The position numbers and the translations under genes are program-made. Shown in pieces: positions 49,862-62,198 of a stretch of 64,000 nucleotides of DNA (the first letter of the stretch is position 1; each line of letters starts with the position of its first letter). Under the pieces are notes generated by a model. The model was not told where the DNA came from, did not search any database, and was given only the letters and a program-made list of their open reading frames with translations. The stretch comes from Loxodes magnus. Its lineage: Eukaryota; Ciliophora; Karyorelictea; Loxodida; Loxodidae. The DNA lies in contig CAMPDV010002390.1 of assembly GCA_946699065.1 (NCBI GenBank), positions 1 through 64,000 on the forward strand, given 5' to 3'.

Positions 49862-50232
49862 AAAAGTTAAAAAGCTTTGTTAAAGCCTTAGTAGTCAGTC
49901 ATCTGACCTATTCTATTAGCTTGTCTCCATTAGTTTGTCATGAATTCCTACTAGGCTGAGTTAGGCGGTATAGCACTTCATTAGTGCACCATCCTTTAAT
50001 ATTCTGAATAGTTTTAATCTTGCATGTAGCGTTCCTAATTATTTCTCCAAGGATTAAGATTTGAGATAAAGAATTTTTTTCTAAATTTTTCGCTTTATGT
50101 TGGATATATCCTAAATAGTTTTTTAAAAATGCCTTATTTATTCTTTCTTTAGATTTCGCTTAATTAGTAACAGTATTTTCATTGGTGTTATTTATTGCAC
50201 ACGTAATATTTTATTCTTCTTTTAAACTATTA

Positions 50233-51145
50233 TTCTTGTAACACTTATAATAATAATAGATAAAATTGTTTAGAAGCTTTCTTGGATTTTCACCAATTTC
50301 CCTCTTTCCAACCAGAATAATCTGGTGAATAAAAAGAAAATTTTATTGTTTCATTTCTATTTTTTCTTGTCTTAAATCTTGTATTTCTCTTCTCTCTCCA
50401 TCTTTCATCCATCTACCTTGCTACTATTCTTTTGGCGCTTGTCTCTTTAATTTGATACATAGATCCTCTCTCAGTAATATAAATTCTATCTTTCAGTCTC
50501 TTAACTCTCTAATTAAATTCATTCTTGAATACATAGAAATTTCTACACTATTTGTATTAGTGTCCTTTTTTCTTGCAGTAATAGCATTTTCTACTCTTCA
50601 TTGCATTCTGATAAATTTTTGGTCTTTTTTCAATTTCCATTTGACAACCTTGCTAACTGTTTTAAAATTATTCTTAAATTTGATTTTGCCCCAATATCGC
50701 AATTGGTTCTGATTATTATGCACGTTCTGTTTATTTAATTAATTATGATTATGAGTCTAATTTCATTTACTATATTTACTATGACCAGTCAGTTTGAATA
50801 TTTCAATAGGCATTCATTTCTCTTTCTTATTTAATAATTTATCTTCTACGTTTTCACGATTCTTTATCAATATTTAATTTTACTCCTTAAGCTTTTTAAT
50901 CTCATTAAGCAAAATTTTTACTAATTATGTAAGTTATTCAATGCTATTTCTATCCTCACTAAGATTAATTTCTGAAAGATCTTAGTCAACTGGAGTTTCT
51001 TATTTGTTTGGAGGTGTGGACATTCTCTTCCTAGGTTTTGATTGCTTCTACTTTTTCTCTTCAGATTCTTATTAATTTTTACCTTTCTAATTTTATTTGG
51101 TAAAAAAGCCGGGCTTCATTTTTTTATTTTTCTTGTAACACTTAT
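50233..51145 (-). mobile_element. nested CCHC single-ORF retroelement E4 with 16-bp target duplication
   Basis: TTCTTGTAACACTTAT is at 50233-50248 and 51130-51145. The 881-bp insert lies between. The uninterrupted relative at 23495-24360 shows the empty site, so the insertion event is directly demonstrated. On the minus strand the leader is about 10 nt, the ATG is at 51119, and the tail is four to five TTA units. CACCAGATTATTCTGGTTG near 50315 forms a short 3' hairpin (CCAGA...TCTGG). Confidence 0.92.
50290..51119 (-). pseudogene. CCHC zinc-knuckle ORF1/Gag-like protein of E4
   Basis: It begins MKPGFFTKQNQKGKNQQESE, then a basic/serine head and a coiled coil (EINLSEDRNSIEQLTQLVK). MEIEKRPKI is followed by KCYYCKKKGHQYKQC, a textbook C-x2-C-x4-H-x4-C knuckle, then a basic region (RVKRLKDRIY). 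A candidate TGA stop is at 50290-50292, after KEGNW. ATG and stop are not in the same register (830 nt), so one indel lies between, probably in the A-run before the knuckle, near 50640. It shares the MEIEK-plus-knuckle arrangement with 23612-24349 and 25343-26193. RNA binding is inferred from the knuckle. Confidence 0.72.
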
Positions 51146-51600
51146 TTAATTTAAATTTACTAGTTATTTTAAATTAATGTTTACTTTTTATTTTAATTTG
51201 AAGCTTCATTTTCTTTTCCATAGGATCTGATTAATTCTGTTAAAACGAAAATGGGGTTACCTGAATTTATTATTAAATTTAAATAATTCTTTGTTCCAGT
51301 TTGTTTTCTATTTCTTATGATCATTAATATTGTTTCTCAAGCAAAGACGTTATTAATTTTTCTCTTTATCAGTGAGGTATCTATTTTTGAACATAAACTC
51401 TGTTAATTGCTTAGATAATATTTCTATTTGAGTTTGTGACGGAAGTTTTTTTAATTCTGGATTTCCAAGTAGCTAATGTTCGTTATATCAATCATATTTC
51501 TCACTTTCACTCATTGTAATTAATTTGCTTTTTTATTTTTTAGAGAATTTTCCTGTTTAAATATTTCGTTCAAAATTGTGTTATTTCTTAGAAGCCATTT

Positions 51601-52346
51601 TATCATAATTTATATAATATATATATATTCTTTATATTCTAGTAATCATTCATACTTTACTCTATTTGTTTATAATTAGGATAAAATTATAATAAAACTT
51701 TCTTTTGCTAAAAGGGAATTAACTAAAAGTATATCTTTATACAAAACTATTAAAAGAGTAAGCCTACACTAAATAAAGAAATAGTTAAAGCAGCATAATA
51801 ATAAATTAAAGGAATAGAATGGTAAAATATCAAAACTAATTAGCATTATTTGATAAATAAACTTATTAATAAATATTTTAATACTAAAGTACCTAGCACA
51901 ATATATTAAAATATTTTTAACTTTATTGACTAATTCTTAATTATTCTAAATATGAATAAATATAAGAAGTTTAAGTAAACAATCTAGATTAAATTACTAA
52001 AATAAATTAAATAATTATAGTTTTTAACTGATATTCACTCTTATTAATTATAAATTATACATTTTAATTAAATCAAAGATAATTCAATTATAGTCAAAAG
52101 ATATTTAATAAAATAACCAAGGAAATTAAATAAATACTCAAAATTAGGGATCTATTTATTCCTTTTTTCCTAGTAATGAAATTAAAATAAATCAATTTTA
52201 AGATATATAATTATATTTGCTCTATCAAATAAAACTTCCTTTTTAAATTTACATTAGTAAAGAAGGTAAATAAAGGAAATGTAGAATGATTTAAATTAAA
52301 ATAGCAAAATTAAATTAAAATCTATAATATGTAGTGATAGTTGTGT
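51601..52346. other. AT-rich spacer upstream of the receptor gene
   Basis: No feature beyond an (AT)n run near 51613. No promoter element could be identified. Confidence 0.55.
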
Positions 52347-55300
52347 ATGCTACTTTTAATTTATCAAGTTAACTCTATCATTTTACTTGTCATAAGTTCT
52401 CCACATACTATGCCTTATTTATCTGAGTACATTTCTTAATTAATTTACGAAAGAAAATCCGACGAAATAAAGTTTATTCCCTTACAAATACAGTTAAAAA
52501 ATTAGAATTTTGATGCTAAAGAAATAGAAGATAAATTAAGTAAATTAGATGCCAAATTAATTTTGGATTTAACCTTTAACAAGTTCTATACTCAAAGACT
52601 AGGTTTAGTGCAGAAAGATTCCTTAATCTTTGTAGCTTATAGATCTGATGAGACTTTCTACAATGAAAATATTTATTGAATAATGCCAAGTTACAAATAG
52701 GAAGGTAAAGCTTTATAAAGCTTATTTAAAATCTTAAAATTCCATAAAATTTCTTTCATTAACTAGTATGAAGAAAGATTCTTTAGACCTGTTGAAGTTT
52801 TAGACTAGAAAGAAATAAAAGTAAGCACATCTATTAATATCCCTCTAAATTCATATTATGGATTAAATTAAGATCAGTGTAAAAACGAATACATAAGAAA
52901 TAGACTAGTGAATGAAATTCCAAAAAGTATTAGAATTTATGGAAATTCTGTCATTTTGATGTAGGCAGACATTTGCTGACAAGCTTATATCCTAAACTTT
53001 GCTACGTATTTCAAAATGACTGGAGATTAATATTCTTGAATAATAGGATTGGAGTCTTCTAATCTTATAAGACCAGAAATAACATAAGAAATTTAAAACT
53101 TATCAGCATTTCATCTTGGTATCTTAGACGATGGTATGATAGCCCTAACTCCTAAAAGTTTTATCCCTGCTAACTATTTGGAGTTGACAGGCTATTATGT
53201 GTAAGGAATTTTTTCATTTTTGGATATGATTAATAAGTTTAATAAATATGGGGATAAACGTAATTTGGTAGGCTTTTTCAAAGTATTTTCACGCTAAATA
53301 TTTGAAAATAATAACTAACTAATTTGAGAATTTTCAGTCTATAATATCTAGAATAAATAGCCAGTTGAAGTTTACTAAATTTCAGTTAATTAAGTTATAG
53401 AAAAACAAAATATCATTTTCCCAGGACCGAGCTCTTCTTTTCCTCCTGATAAATTTTCCATAGAATTTTCTTATTCTACCAACAAAAACGAGCCAGATGG
53501 TTCAAATGATTACTATCCTATAACAATTCCTCCATTACATATTCCTTGTATGGTTGAATATATAAATAGGGATAATTAACTGCTTAGTAATTACTTGCTG
53601 AAATTAAATAGTTTTTCATATGGAGGACTGTCATATGATTTAAATACTTCAATTAGAGTTTTTAGCGAAGGTTATTTTGACATAGGAGTTTCACATATAG
53701 CTAGTATCGTTTTTGTAAGTTGATTACCAGCTTATTATGTTTTAAGAGAAATGAAAATAAGCATTCCTTTCCAGTTTGTAAGCAGGGAAGAAGAATTATA
53801 AAACTGATTCGAGCATAAAAATGTATTTGATAATTATATCTCATGATAGCATTTTGAAGATATGTATACCAAATATCTAACAAGAAATAAATGAAAACAT
53901 TTTGGTTTGTTTTTTGAACAAATAGAACCCTCAAATCAAAAAATTCACAACTAAATAAAGGAATGAGCCACTTTAAATAACTAACACATCCTTAATGAAA
54001 ACTGAACTACCTTTACTCTTTTATATCAAACTTTTAATTAAACTAACTATGATTTCTTTGCTCGCTAGATATTGGAAAGAGAAATAAAGATAGTATTGTC
54101 TTATCCATCTATTAATTTCATCAATTCCATTAGTTCAATGATAATGGATCTTGGATGAAAGCCAGGAGATACTAATTTAGTTTTGCTTTGAACTGCTAAT
54201 GTAATTGAGAATGCTGCTCAGGATTTGAAAACCTTGAGGAATATTTAAAGCCTTTGCCATGGATCTGTTACAATTGCGCCAATTGAATATATAGGAGAAG
54301 AAGGGTAAAAAATTAAAGAGGCTTAATTGGAGTGCTAAGATATTCCTATATCTCCATGCTTTTATGTTGAATAAACTCTTATTTTAGCTCATGGAGTTTA
54401 AAGTTGTATTAACTAGGGTTAAGATTACATGAATCCTGAGTCATTAGGGATTAGTATGAGGAATATAAAATTTACAGGATGCAGTGGAACAGTGAAATTC
54501 GAAAAAAATAAGAATTTTAGAGATAACCTTAACTTTTATTTCATTAAGAACGTCTATGACTCTGATTGAAATTTACAATTCTTTCCTTATTTAGAGTATT
54601 GCCAAGCTTGCTCTATCGTTTGAACGTTTTTAAATGAAACGACGAAATGAAACGATAACTCAATAAATACTCCTTAAGATAAGTTTGAAACTTATGATGA
54701 AAAATGCGATTTTTCTGTGAGAAGAGTACAAATTTTTGACAAAGGATATAATTGAATCTTTTTAGAATCTTTTTCAATGCTACTTCTAACACTCTTGAGT
54801 ACTTTATGTGCTTTAAAAATTTGGAAGAATAATAAATTTCTAGCTTTAGACAAAGATGAATGAATGAGTAACGAAGACTAATTATTCTTAGTAACTCTTG
54901 GAATTCATTTTCTTTAATATATTTCCATGGGTCCAGATTTAAATTATTTATTAACTGAGAATCAGTCTTCTATTGTTTAAGTAGTCTCTTTAAATTTCAT
55001 TCACGTAAAGATGTCAAAATAAGTGTTTTGGTCATTTTATTTTATATGCATAGCAGTTGCTTTTTTAACAATCATCTTGATTTTAGCTTTTTTGTTTTAG
55101 TTTGAAATAAAATTTTAGAATTGAACTATCTTGAAGCTTATTGGACAGCTTTCCCGCAAAGTTTCTCCTATTTTAACTGAAGTATCTTTGATGCCTATCA
55201 TTTTTATGCTTTCAAAAGCTTATTATTGCTCATATGGAAGAGATAATAATCTAGACAATAAAATTGAGATTTCTGAGAGTTTCTTAGATTTAGATTGCTC

Positions 55301-56354
55301 TTAGAAATGCCTTTCAAGCTTACACATTTAGACTATAATATTAGGTAGTATAGTCCTTGCACTTTACATCCCTTTAATAACATTAGTACGCCCACATTGA
55401 TAGGAATTACAAAGTGAGTTATTGCATATTAAGCAGCAATCGTGGTTTATAGTACTAAATAGTTGCATATAGATTTCAGCAGCAATAATTAATCAAATAT
55501 TAAAAGAGTTTTATCCTTTAGTGCATGCTATCACTTTCTCTGTCGTCTTTCTCTTTCATGCCTTACTTATTTTACTCAAAAACCCTTTAACTTATTCCAA
55601 ATTCAACTGGATTCAGTTTATAGCTTCGTTACTTATTTCCTACGTTGCAGCTGTAATAGCTTTAGCAATTAAAGCAGAGGAAATATTAGTACTATAGATA
55701 GTCTTAGTATTAGGTATAGCATTAATTAGCCTAATAGGAGTCATAAGGATGTATAGATACAAAACATTGCTAAAGTAAATTAAGCCTGACTTATAGAACT
55801 TATTCAGATTCGCTTTCAAGTTAAGAGCTAATCCTAATTTGCTGATCAACCATGTGAAAACTTAAAATCACAGAATTTCAATATCAAGGAAATAACTCAT
55901 AGCCAATATTGAAAGTTCAAAGGAAACTGATCCATAACTATATAAATCTTAGTAGTCTATCTTAAAGAAGCTTAAACAAAACTTCATCCTTATAAGTATC
56001 AAAGGTTCACAAGTTTGTTTAGATGTCGAGACAAATTTGGAAGCTAATGAGTTAATTGAAAATATAAAAAGTAAGATGTAAACTTGCGCTACTAATACCT
56101 AAGTAATTTAATCACCTTTAAAAAACGAAAAAACATTTGATGATGGTAAGCAATTTACTGCAGTTATAGAAAGATTAAGCAAATTAGAAGATAAAAGTAT
56201 CTCTAAATTAATTGATGAAAGTTAGCTTCTAGCTGACTAAAAGTCAAGTAGGATACATGAATTTAATAATATAGATCAAAGCAAAGACGAATATAACTTT
56301 GAAAAAGCTTCAAAATTTCATCTAACTTTCTCTAAATCTTAATTTATAAAATGA
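52347..56354 (+). CDS. large receptor: ANF-type ligand-binding-like ectodomain plus ~9 membrane segments
   Basis: A single 1335-aa frame, ATG 52347 to TGA 56352-56354, with no shift. The start MLLLIYQVNSIILLVISS looks like a signal peptide; a later Met at 52410 would lose it. Residues ~20-800 are extracellular and recall tandem type-I periplasmic-binding (ANF receptor) folds: LTGYYVQGIFSFLDMINKFN in the first half; MIMDLGWKPGDTNLVLLWTA and MRNIKFTGCSGTVKFEKN in the second, the latter like the segment preceding the membrane part in class C receptors. Membrane segments begin near residue 802 (WIFLESFSMLLLTLLSTLCA) and run to about 1130. A ~200-residue cytosolic tail follows. No kinase or cyclase domain is seen. 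Cysteines are frequent in the ectodomain. A chemosensory role is inferred; the ligand is unknown. Confidence 0.8.
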
Positions 56355-59300
56355 TTATTATAAACATTTTACGCCCTTTACTCTTCATCAATTTTATCAA
56401 TTTACTATTTTTTAATTAGAGCATACAACCTAATTTAAAGGTATATTCATAAATTTACTAAGAGTCTTTATTTTAATTTAACTAAATCTAAATAGTAATA
56501 CTTAAACTTAAGTCTTTTAACCTAATATACTTTTGGATTGAAATTTTAAAGGTAAAAGTTAAAAGTTTTATAATTGATTATCTTCTCTTTTACCTTTATG
56601 CTAGCAATTTTAAATAGGACTATTAATATACAATTATTTAAAAGATTATTATCATGTATAAATTAAAAGCAGCTAATCCTAAAATAAATACTTATCCATA
56701 GATAATTATTCTGTTTCATTTATTCCTAGCAAGTTAATACTTATGCTATTATTTCTTCTTTTATTATAATTTAAACTTAAACATCTCATTAATAGTTATA
56801 AATATAATTAGCTAAATTAAAAGAAAAAACAAATAGATAACTGGTAACGCTTTCATGATTTTCTACTAAATAAATTAAAAATGTAATTAGATGTAAACTT
56901 TAAGTCATATTTAATTGACTATTTATTATTTTAAAGATTAGGCTTTCACTCTTTAATTATAAGCTTTTACTATCTCTTTAATATCTTATGATATATTTGT
57001 CTTTTTTCATCTTATTACTAAAAATTAATCTTCATGTAAGTTTAAAATTCTAGGTGATGTTTATCTAATTGATTATACCTTTTTAACATTTTTTTTTTAA
57101 TTTGTCGCTTAGAAAATTTTAATCTCTTAAAATTTTTAATCTAGCACAAGCTAATTAATACTGCTATAGCAATAACTTTAAGATCCTCTATAATTTTAAT
57201 TTCTATCTTATATTCTTTTATTCTTGCATCAATAGATAAATAAAATTGCTTAACTCCTAATTTATAAAAGTTGACTAATAGATAAATAGCTATATTTTTA
57301 ATCTAGTTTAGCAAATTTTATTTTTTAAACCTTATTTTATTCTTTAACTTATTGATAACTTTTTAGATATGATAATAGAAAAATAGATGGAATGTTAATT
57401 TAAATAAGCTTCTTAGAAATAATTTGAAATATATTAATATAAACTAGTGAGAAGAGTCTAAATAAACTAAAAATTGCGTATTTTCATAGTGCCTCTTAAT
57501 TTTGATTTCTTAGCTTGTTTATAATCTAACTCCTTTTGCTAAAATCTAAATGATATGATAAATAACTAAAATATAATAATAGATTTTAAAAATTGGTTGT
57601 ATAAATTAAAAAATACCAAATAAGTAAATAATCTATTTAAGTATTAACTAATTATTAAAAAGCAGATGATATGCATAATATCTAAGTTGCTAACTACTTA
57701 CTTACATTTTTTAATTAGATGGCTATCTCATTTCGCACCTTTTAAGTATAAAATTATTCTTATTGTTATACTAAGGATATCTAAATGTGTAATAAGCATA
57801 TATTTCTATTCTTTTTATCAATAGATTTAGTATATAATCTTATGCCTTCTTTGATGGGTAAACTTACTTTTTAAGTTTCTGGCTTAGACTGATCTTTTAT
57901 AAGAGTTGTAAATTATTTAAAATATTTCCAATAAAAGTGCTAATAAATTAAATTTAGTTATTTTAATTGTAGACTCTTTAATCTTTAAAATTGAAAATGC
58001 ATATAATATATAAGAGTCTATCTGATGTGAAATGAATGAGATTAGAAGCTATCAATTAGTATATTTATGATTTAGTATTAATAAAAGTGCTTATAAGTAA
58101 TTTACATCTGTCTTATCTTTTATTTGATAAAGTTAATGATGCTAGCTATTTAATTACAATAATATCAACTTAAACATACTCATCTATTTATATCAGAACT
58201 GTTTAGTAATGACTTCTATATGATGCTTTATATGAAATATATTAAAGCTAAATTTATATTATAAACAATTAAAATATAAATAATTCTATTTACCTGAAAC
58301 ATGAATAAAGAGATTAAATAGAATGGTTAGATGTTAAATTTAGCTTATTTTAAGATTATTCTAGACATAGCCCTCATTATGTGAGGAAATAGTCTAAACT
58401 GTACTTCATTTAAAGTTTTAGTTCTATTATATTATATTCTTTTACTAACTATTTGTGAATTCCACTTCTTTATTTTTAATTTGCACATCCAAAAATATTC
58501 CTTACTGTTCTTTCAAAACTACAAAGCTCTTTGCTTATATAGTAATAATTATTTATTTTTGCTAAATTTTCTAATTAAAACTACAGCAAAATTTAAAAGT
58601 ATTAGCTTTATTAACTAGTACAGGTATTATTTCTATAGCAAAATTCTTAATTAAATTACATAACTTGCATACTCTCACTTCAGCCTTTCCTTACTAATAA
58701 TATTTATTTAAAATAAAATAATTCTTTATATTTTCATATTTGGAGTTTAAAACTAATTTAAGGGTTAAGGCTATTAATTTAATTTTTCCTCTTATTATAC
58801 TTAAAATAAAGAAAAAGAACTAAAGTATATAGCATATTAAAAAAATAAAAAGGCAACTCTAATATTTTGGTTTTAAAGAAGAATAAATGAATAGCAACTA
58901 TATTTAATTAATAAAAAAGATACTTAATAAATAATCTAAGTTTATATGTCTTTAGTGGTAATTCTACTATTTGCTATACCTTATTTGCAAATATTAAGCT
59001 TAAAAATTAATTATTCAACTTTCTAAAGTTAATTTCTATTAATTTCCTTATTAAATCTTATATACTAATTATCAGATCCTAATGTATATCTCACAGTTTT
59101 TATAAAGAAAATTCTAAGTAAAAGAAAGATATAACGATCAAGCACATTGGCTTAAAAGTTAAAGATTGACTAAGAGATTAATTATTAAATAAAGGTTTTA
59201 TTAAGATAATTTACATTAAATAACTCTCTCTATTAATAAAAGTTAAAATACACTAATTAAAATCTCTTTTTATAAATTAAAATATCAAATATACTTTCCT

Positions 59301-61189
59301 AATAAACCATTTATCTAAAATATTTAAATTTGATTGTGATATAAATGTATCGATATTCATAAAATTAGATTATTCTAATTAATGCAAACTTATTTAGAGC
59401 CAAATTAAATAATTTAGACATTGTCAACTATTTTTAACTTCATTATCAGATAATTATAACTTTTTATTTTAATATTTAGTATTTTGTGATTGCTTATGGT
59501 TATGCATCTAAATAGACAAATAAAACTAATTTATTAGTAAAGCTTTTTTAAATTTTATATTTATTACTATAATTAAATCATTTCATATTTCTGAAAGAGT
59601 CACAAGCTAAAAAGCTTTAGTGTATCCTAGCTTAGTGATTTTATTAAGCTCTTTAAATTACTGTAAATTTGATTTACTTGGAAAATAAAATTTATAAGGG
59701 ATTATTTTACTAATTCTTCCTATCTGCATTCATCAATAAATGACTCTATAGTTAAACTTACAATATGTATTAAGTTAAGCTAATTATTACAAACGTTAAA
59801 ATTTATATATAATGCATATTTAAAGTATAAGGTAATTTCATTAATTCTAAATAATTGCGATTAAGATTAGTTGCTAAGGATTGTTCAGAGATGATAAATA
59901 AATCAGTAAGAATAAATTTATAGAAGTTTGATATGAAGCTGGTTTAAATAGTTAAGTGAAAGCTTAAGTGATGTTTAGGTAAGACTCTAGGATAATAGTT
60001 AAATCTAAGAATATTTTCTTAATTCCAACTAAAAAATTAGTTTTAATATAATCTTAAAGAAAGATAACAGAGATAAATATAATCCAGAAGAAAAAATTAA
60101 GACTGGTATAAATTAAATTGATAGCTTTAAGTATTTAAACTAACTAAAAAGGAAAATTATTTTATCTATATTTTAAGTATAAAGCTGATTATTTATTACA
60201 AAGCTATCATAACTACGATCTTGAGGAAAAGTGTTATTAACTAAAACCTTTAATTATAGTAGATTAGTGGTAATTCATTTTATGCTTATTTGTTATGTTT
60301 TTGTTTTGTTAAAAATGAAACTAAATAAAAATTAAAAAATATAGAAGTTATTTAAAAAAGGGATAAATCATATCTGTCCAAGCCTTCTAAATTAAAATAT
60401 TTTATATTGCTAGACAAGAAGTAGATCATTTAAATTATATATCCTTAAGTTTATTTATTTTTAAGTAATTAAGAGTGAAATCCTATAGGCTTAGTTATAA
60501 AACCAACTTATAATTAAAATCTAAAACTTCTTTAGCTAAAATTTAAATAAAATGTATTGTTTCATTTATGAGAAACTTTAAAGAAAATCTCATATATGAT
60601 AAAAAGTTAAGGTAATTTATTGTAATAATACAATTAATTATGTGACTTGCTTTAAAAATTTTATATTTGCATTGCCTGCTTTAAATTTTGCTCATAGATC
60701 TAAAAATATAAATTAGATTTTAAAGACGATGAAATATTTATTTTAATGACCTTATTATAGAAAAATCCTAAGTTACTATTAATAATCACATAAACACTTT
60801 TATATCATTTTTAATTTAATTTTGTCTAGAAACTTGAAAATTATCTCAAATTTAGTTTTTTTTGCTTTCTTTAATTTTTCAAATCAGTTTAGTACTAATT
60901 TATAAATATTTAACTTAAACCTTTCTTTCAAATTTAAAATAGCAATTTAGAAAAGTAAAGCATTTTTAATTTAAGTTTTAGCTTTTATAACTAATAACTA
61001 TGATATTTAGCAATTAATCTTATAAAGAATCTAAAAGTTATTTATACGTATTTCATTATTTTTATTTGCACGCTGCTCACGTAAAAATAATTTCTCATAC
61101 ACTAGTTTTTTTAATTTAATAGCTACAATCTAAATATTTCATATTAGCATGATACTTTTATATTACTATTATTATTCACTTTTTTTAAA
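56355..61189. other. long AT-rich spacer
   Basis: Nearly 5 kb with no coding-like frame, RNA-like GC island or element end that I can support. Confidence 0.6.
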
Positions 61190-61685
61190 ACCGTCATAGT
61201 TGTTCGAAGGTGAACAACAAGGTCATCTTCATCAGAGGTTGGGGAAGTTAAGTACCCATAATCTACTTTATGTCTTCCTCTGCTTTAGTTTGACCTCGAG
61301 ACATAAGGTTCTTAGACCTTCGACACTGGCTTGACTTCGTTTATTTTTAATTATGGAACTAAAAAGAAATAATATTGCGAGCTTCATCAGAGATGGGGAA
61401 TTTAAGTACCCATAATTGACACATGTCGTCCTCTGCTTTGGTGATGCAATGAGACACAATCCTGCCATGTCCTTGGACCTCAAAAAGTATTAAAGATTAC
61501 GAGTATTCTAAAATTATATCAGTATTGAACATTTTTATCAGTACTGAATAATTATACCAGTATTGAACAATGTCTACCAGTATCTGATAATTTTATCAGT
61601 AACAAACATTCTTTTCAGTATGAAACATTTTTTTTTAAGAGCTGCGCACCAACGAGAGTGCTTCGCGCTCTATAATCAAATTTAT
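61190..61685 (+). mobile_element. SINE-like element, duplicated head
   Basis: Head unit at about 61196-61330 (GTTGTTC-GAAGGT-GAACAAC is a perfect 7-bp hairpin), then a second, partial head at about 61379-61482 that matches the one at 47.3 kb (GACACATGTCGTCCTCTGCT). The CAGTA-core tandem units follow at 61515-61625 and the tail stem-loop AGAGTGC-TTC-GCGCTCT at 61655-61671. Relative to the 47-kb copy, one stem pair is G-C here and G-T there, so pairing is kept. The doubled head suggests a dimeric transcript or a nested insertion. Confidence 0.65.
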
Positions 61686-62198
61686 TTATAATTAAAAAAT
61701 ATAAATCAGGGACTATTAGCATTTTTAATTATAGTTATTCATTTTATAATTTATATTTAACTAAAATATTATATTTAATTACAATTTTAAACATCATTTA
61801 AGCTATTTGTAGCTCATAAAGTTTCTTTTTATAATCTTATTAATACACTTACCTTAATTCTTTAAAGAGATATTTTAAAACTTTCAGCTTAATAACTATT
61901 TTATTTTCTTTCGATGAAATAAATGTGAAGGTTATGCTTAAGCGTTATTACGTAAACTAGCTTTGATTTAATATATTTTTATCTATTTTAAATTTAATAA
62001 AATATCTTTACTCTTTACGCTTTTAAACTCTTTTATTCTAAAATTTTATTATCTTCTGAAACAATTTCATAAGTATGAGCTACGAAATAATTAAAGGTAA
62101 GTTTATTAATAGTATTAATAATTTAGACTTATTAATACAATTTATATAGGTATTTAATGAAATTATTCAGTTATGTTTATAATTTAATTTAGATATAA
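61686..62198. other. AT-rich spacer
   Basis: Nothing recognised before the ATG of kinase copy E. Confidence 0.55.

Larger units (their letters stand above)
49862..51600 (-). mobile_element. CCHC single-ORF retroelement, copy 2 (interrupted)
   Basis: Homologous to 23495-24360 over its whole length but split by the insertion at 50249-51129. ATG at 51596-51598; the homologous stop TGA is at 49978-49980. After removing the insert and one duplicated site the ORF would be 724 nt against 738 in copy 1, because of small deletions, one of about 11 bp near 51361. The first knuckle cysteine is changed (KYYVCNKQHQWKYC instead of KCYVC...). Interrupted, deleted and with a changed zinc ligand, it is an old, dead copy. 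Confidence 0.8.

Noticed and set aside
50452-50712. Hydrophobic + strand frame of 86 aa
   Set aside because: Antisense to the knuckle-bearing ORF of element E4; a shadow frame.
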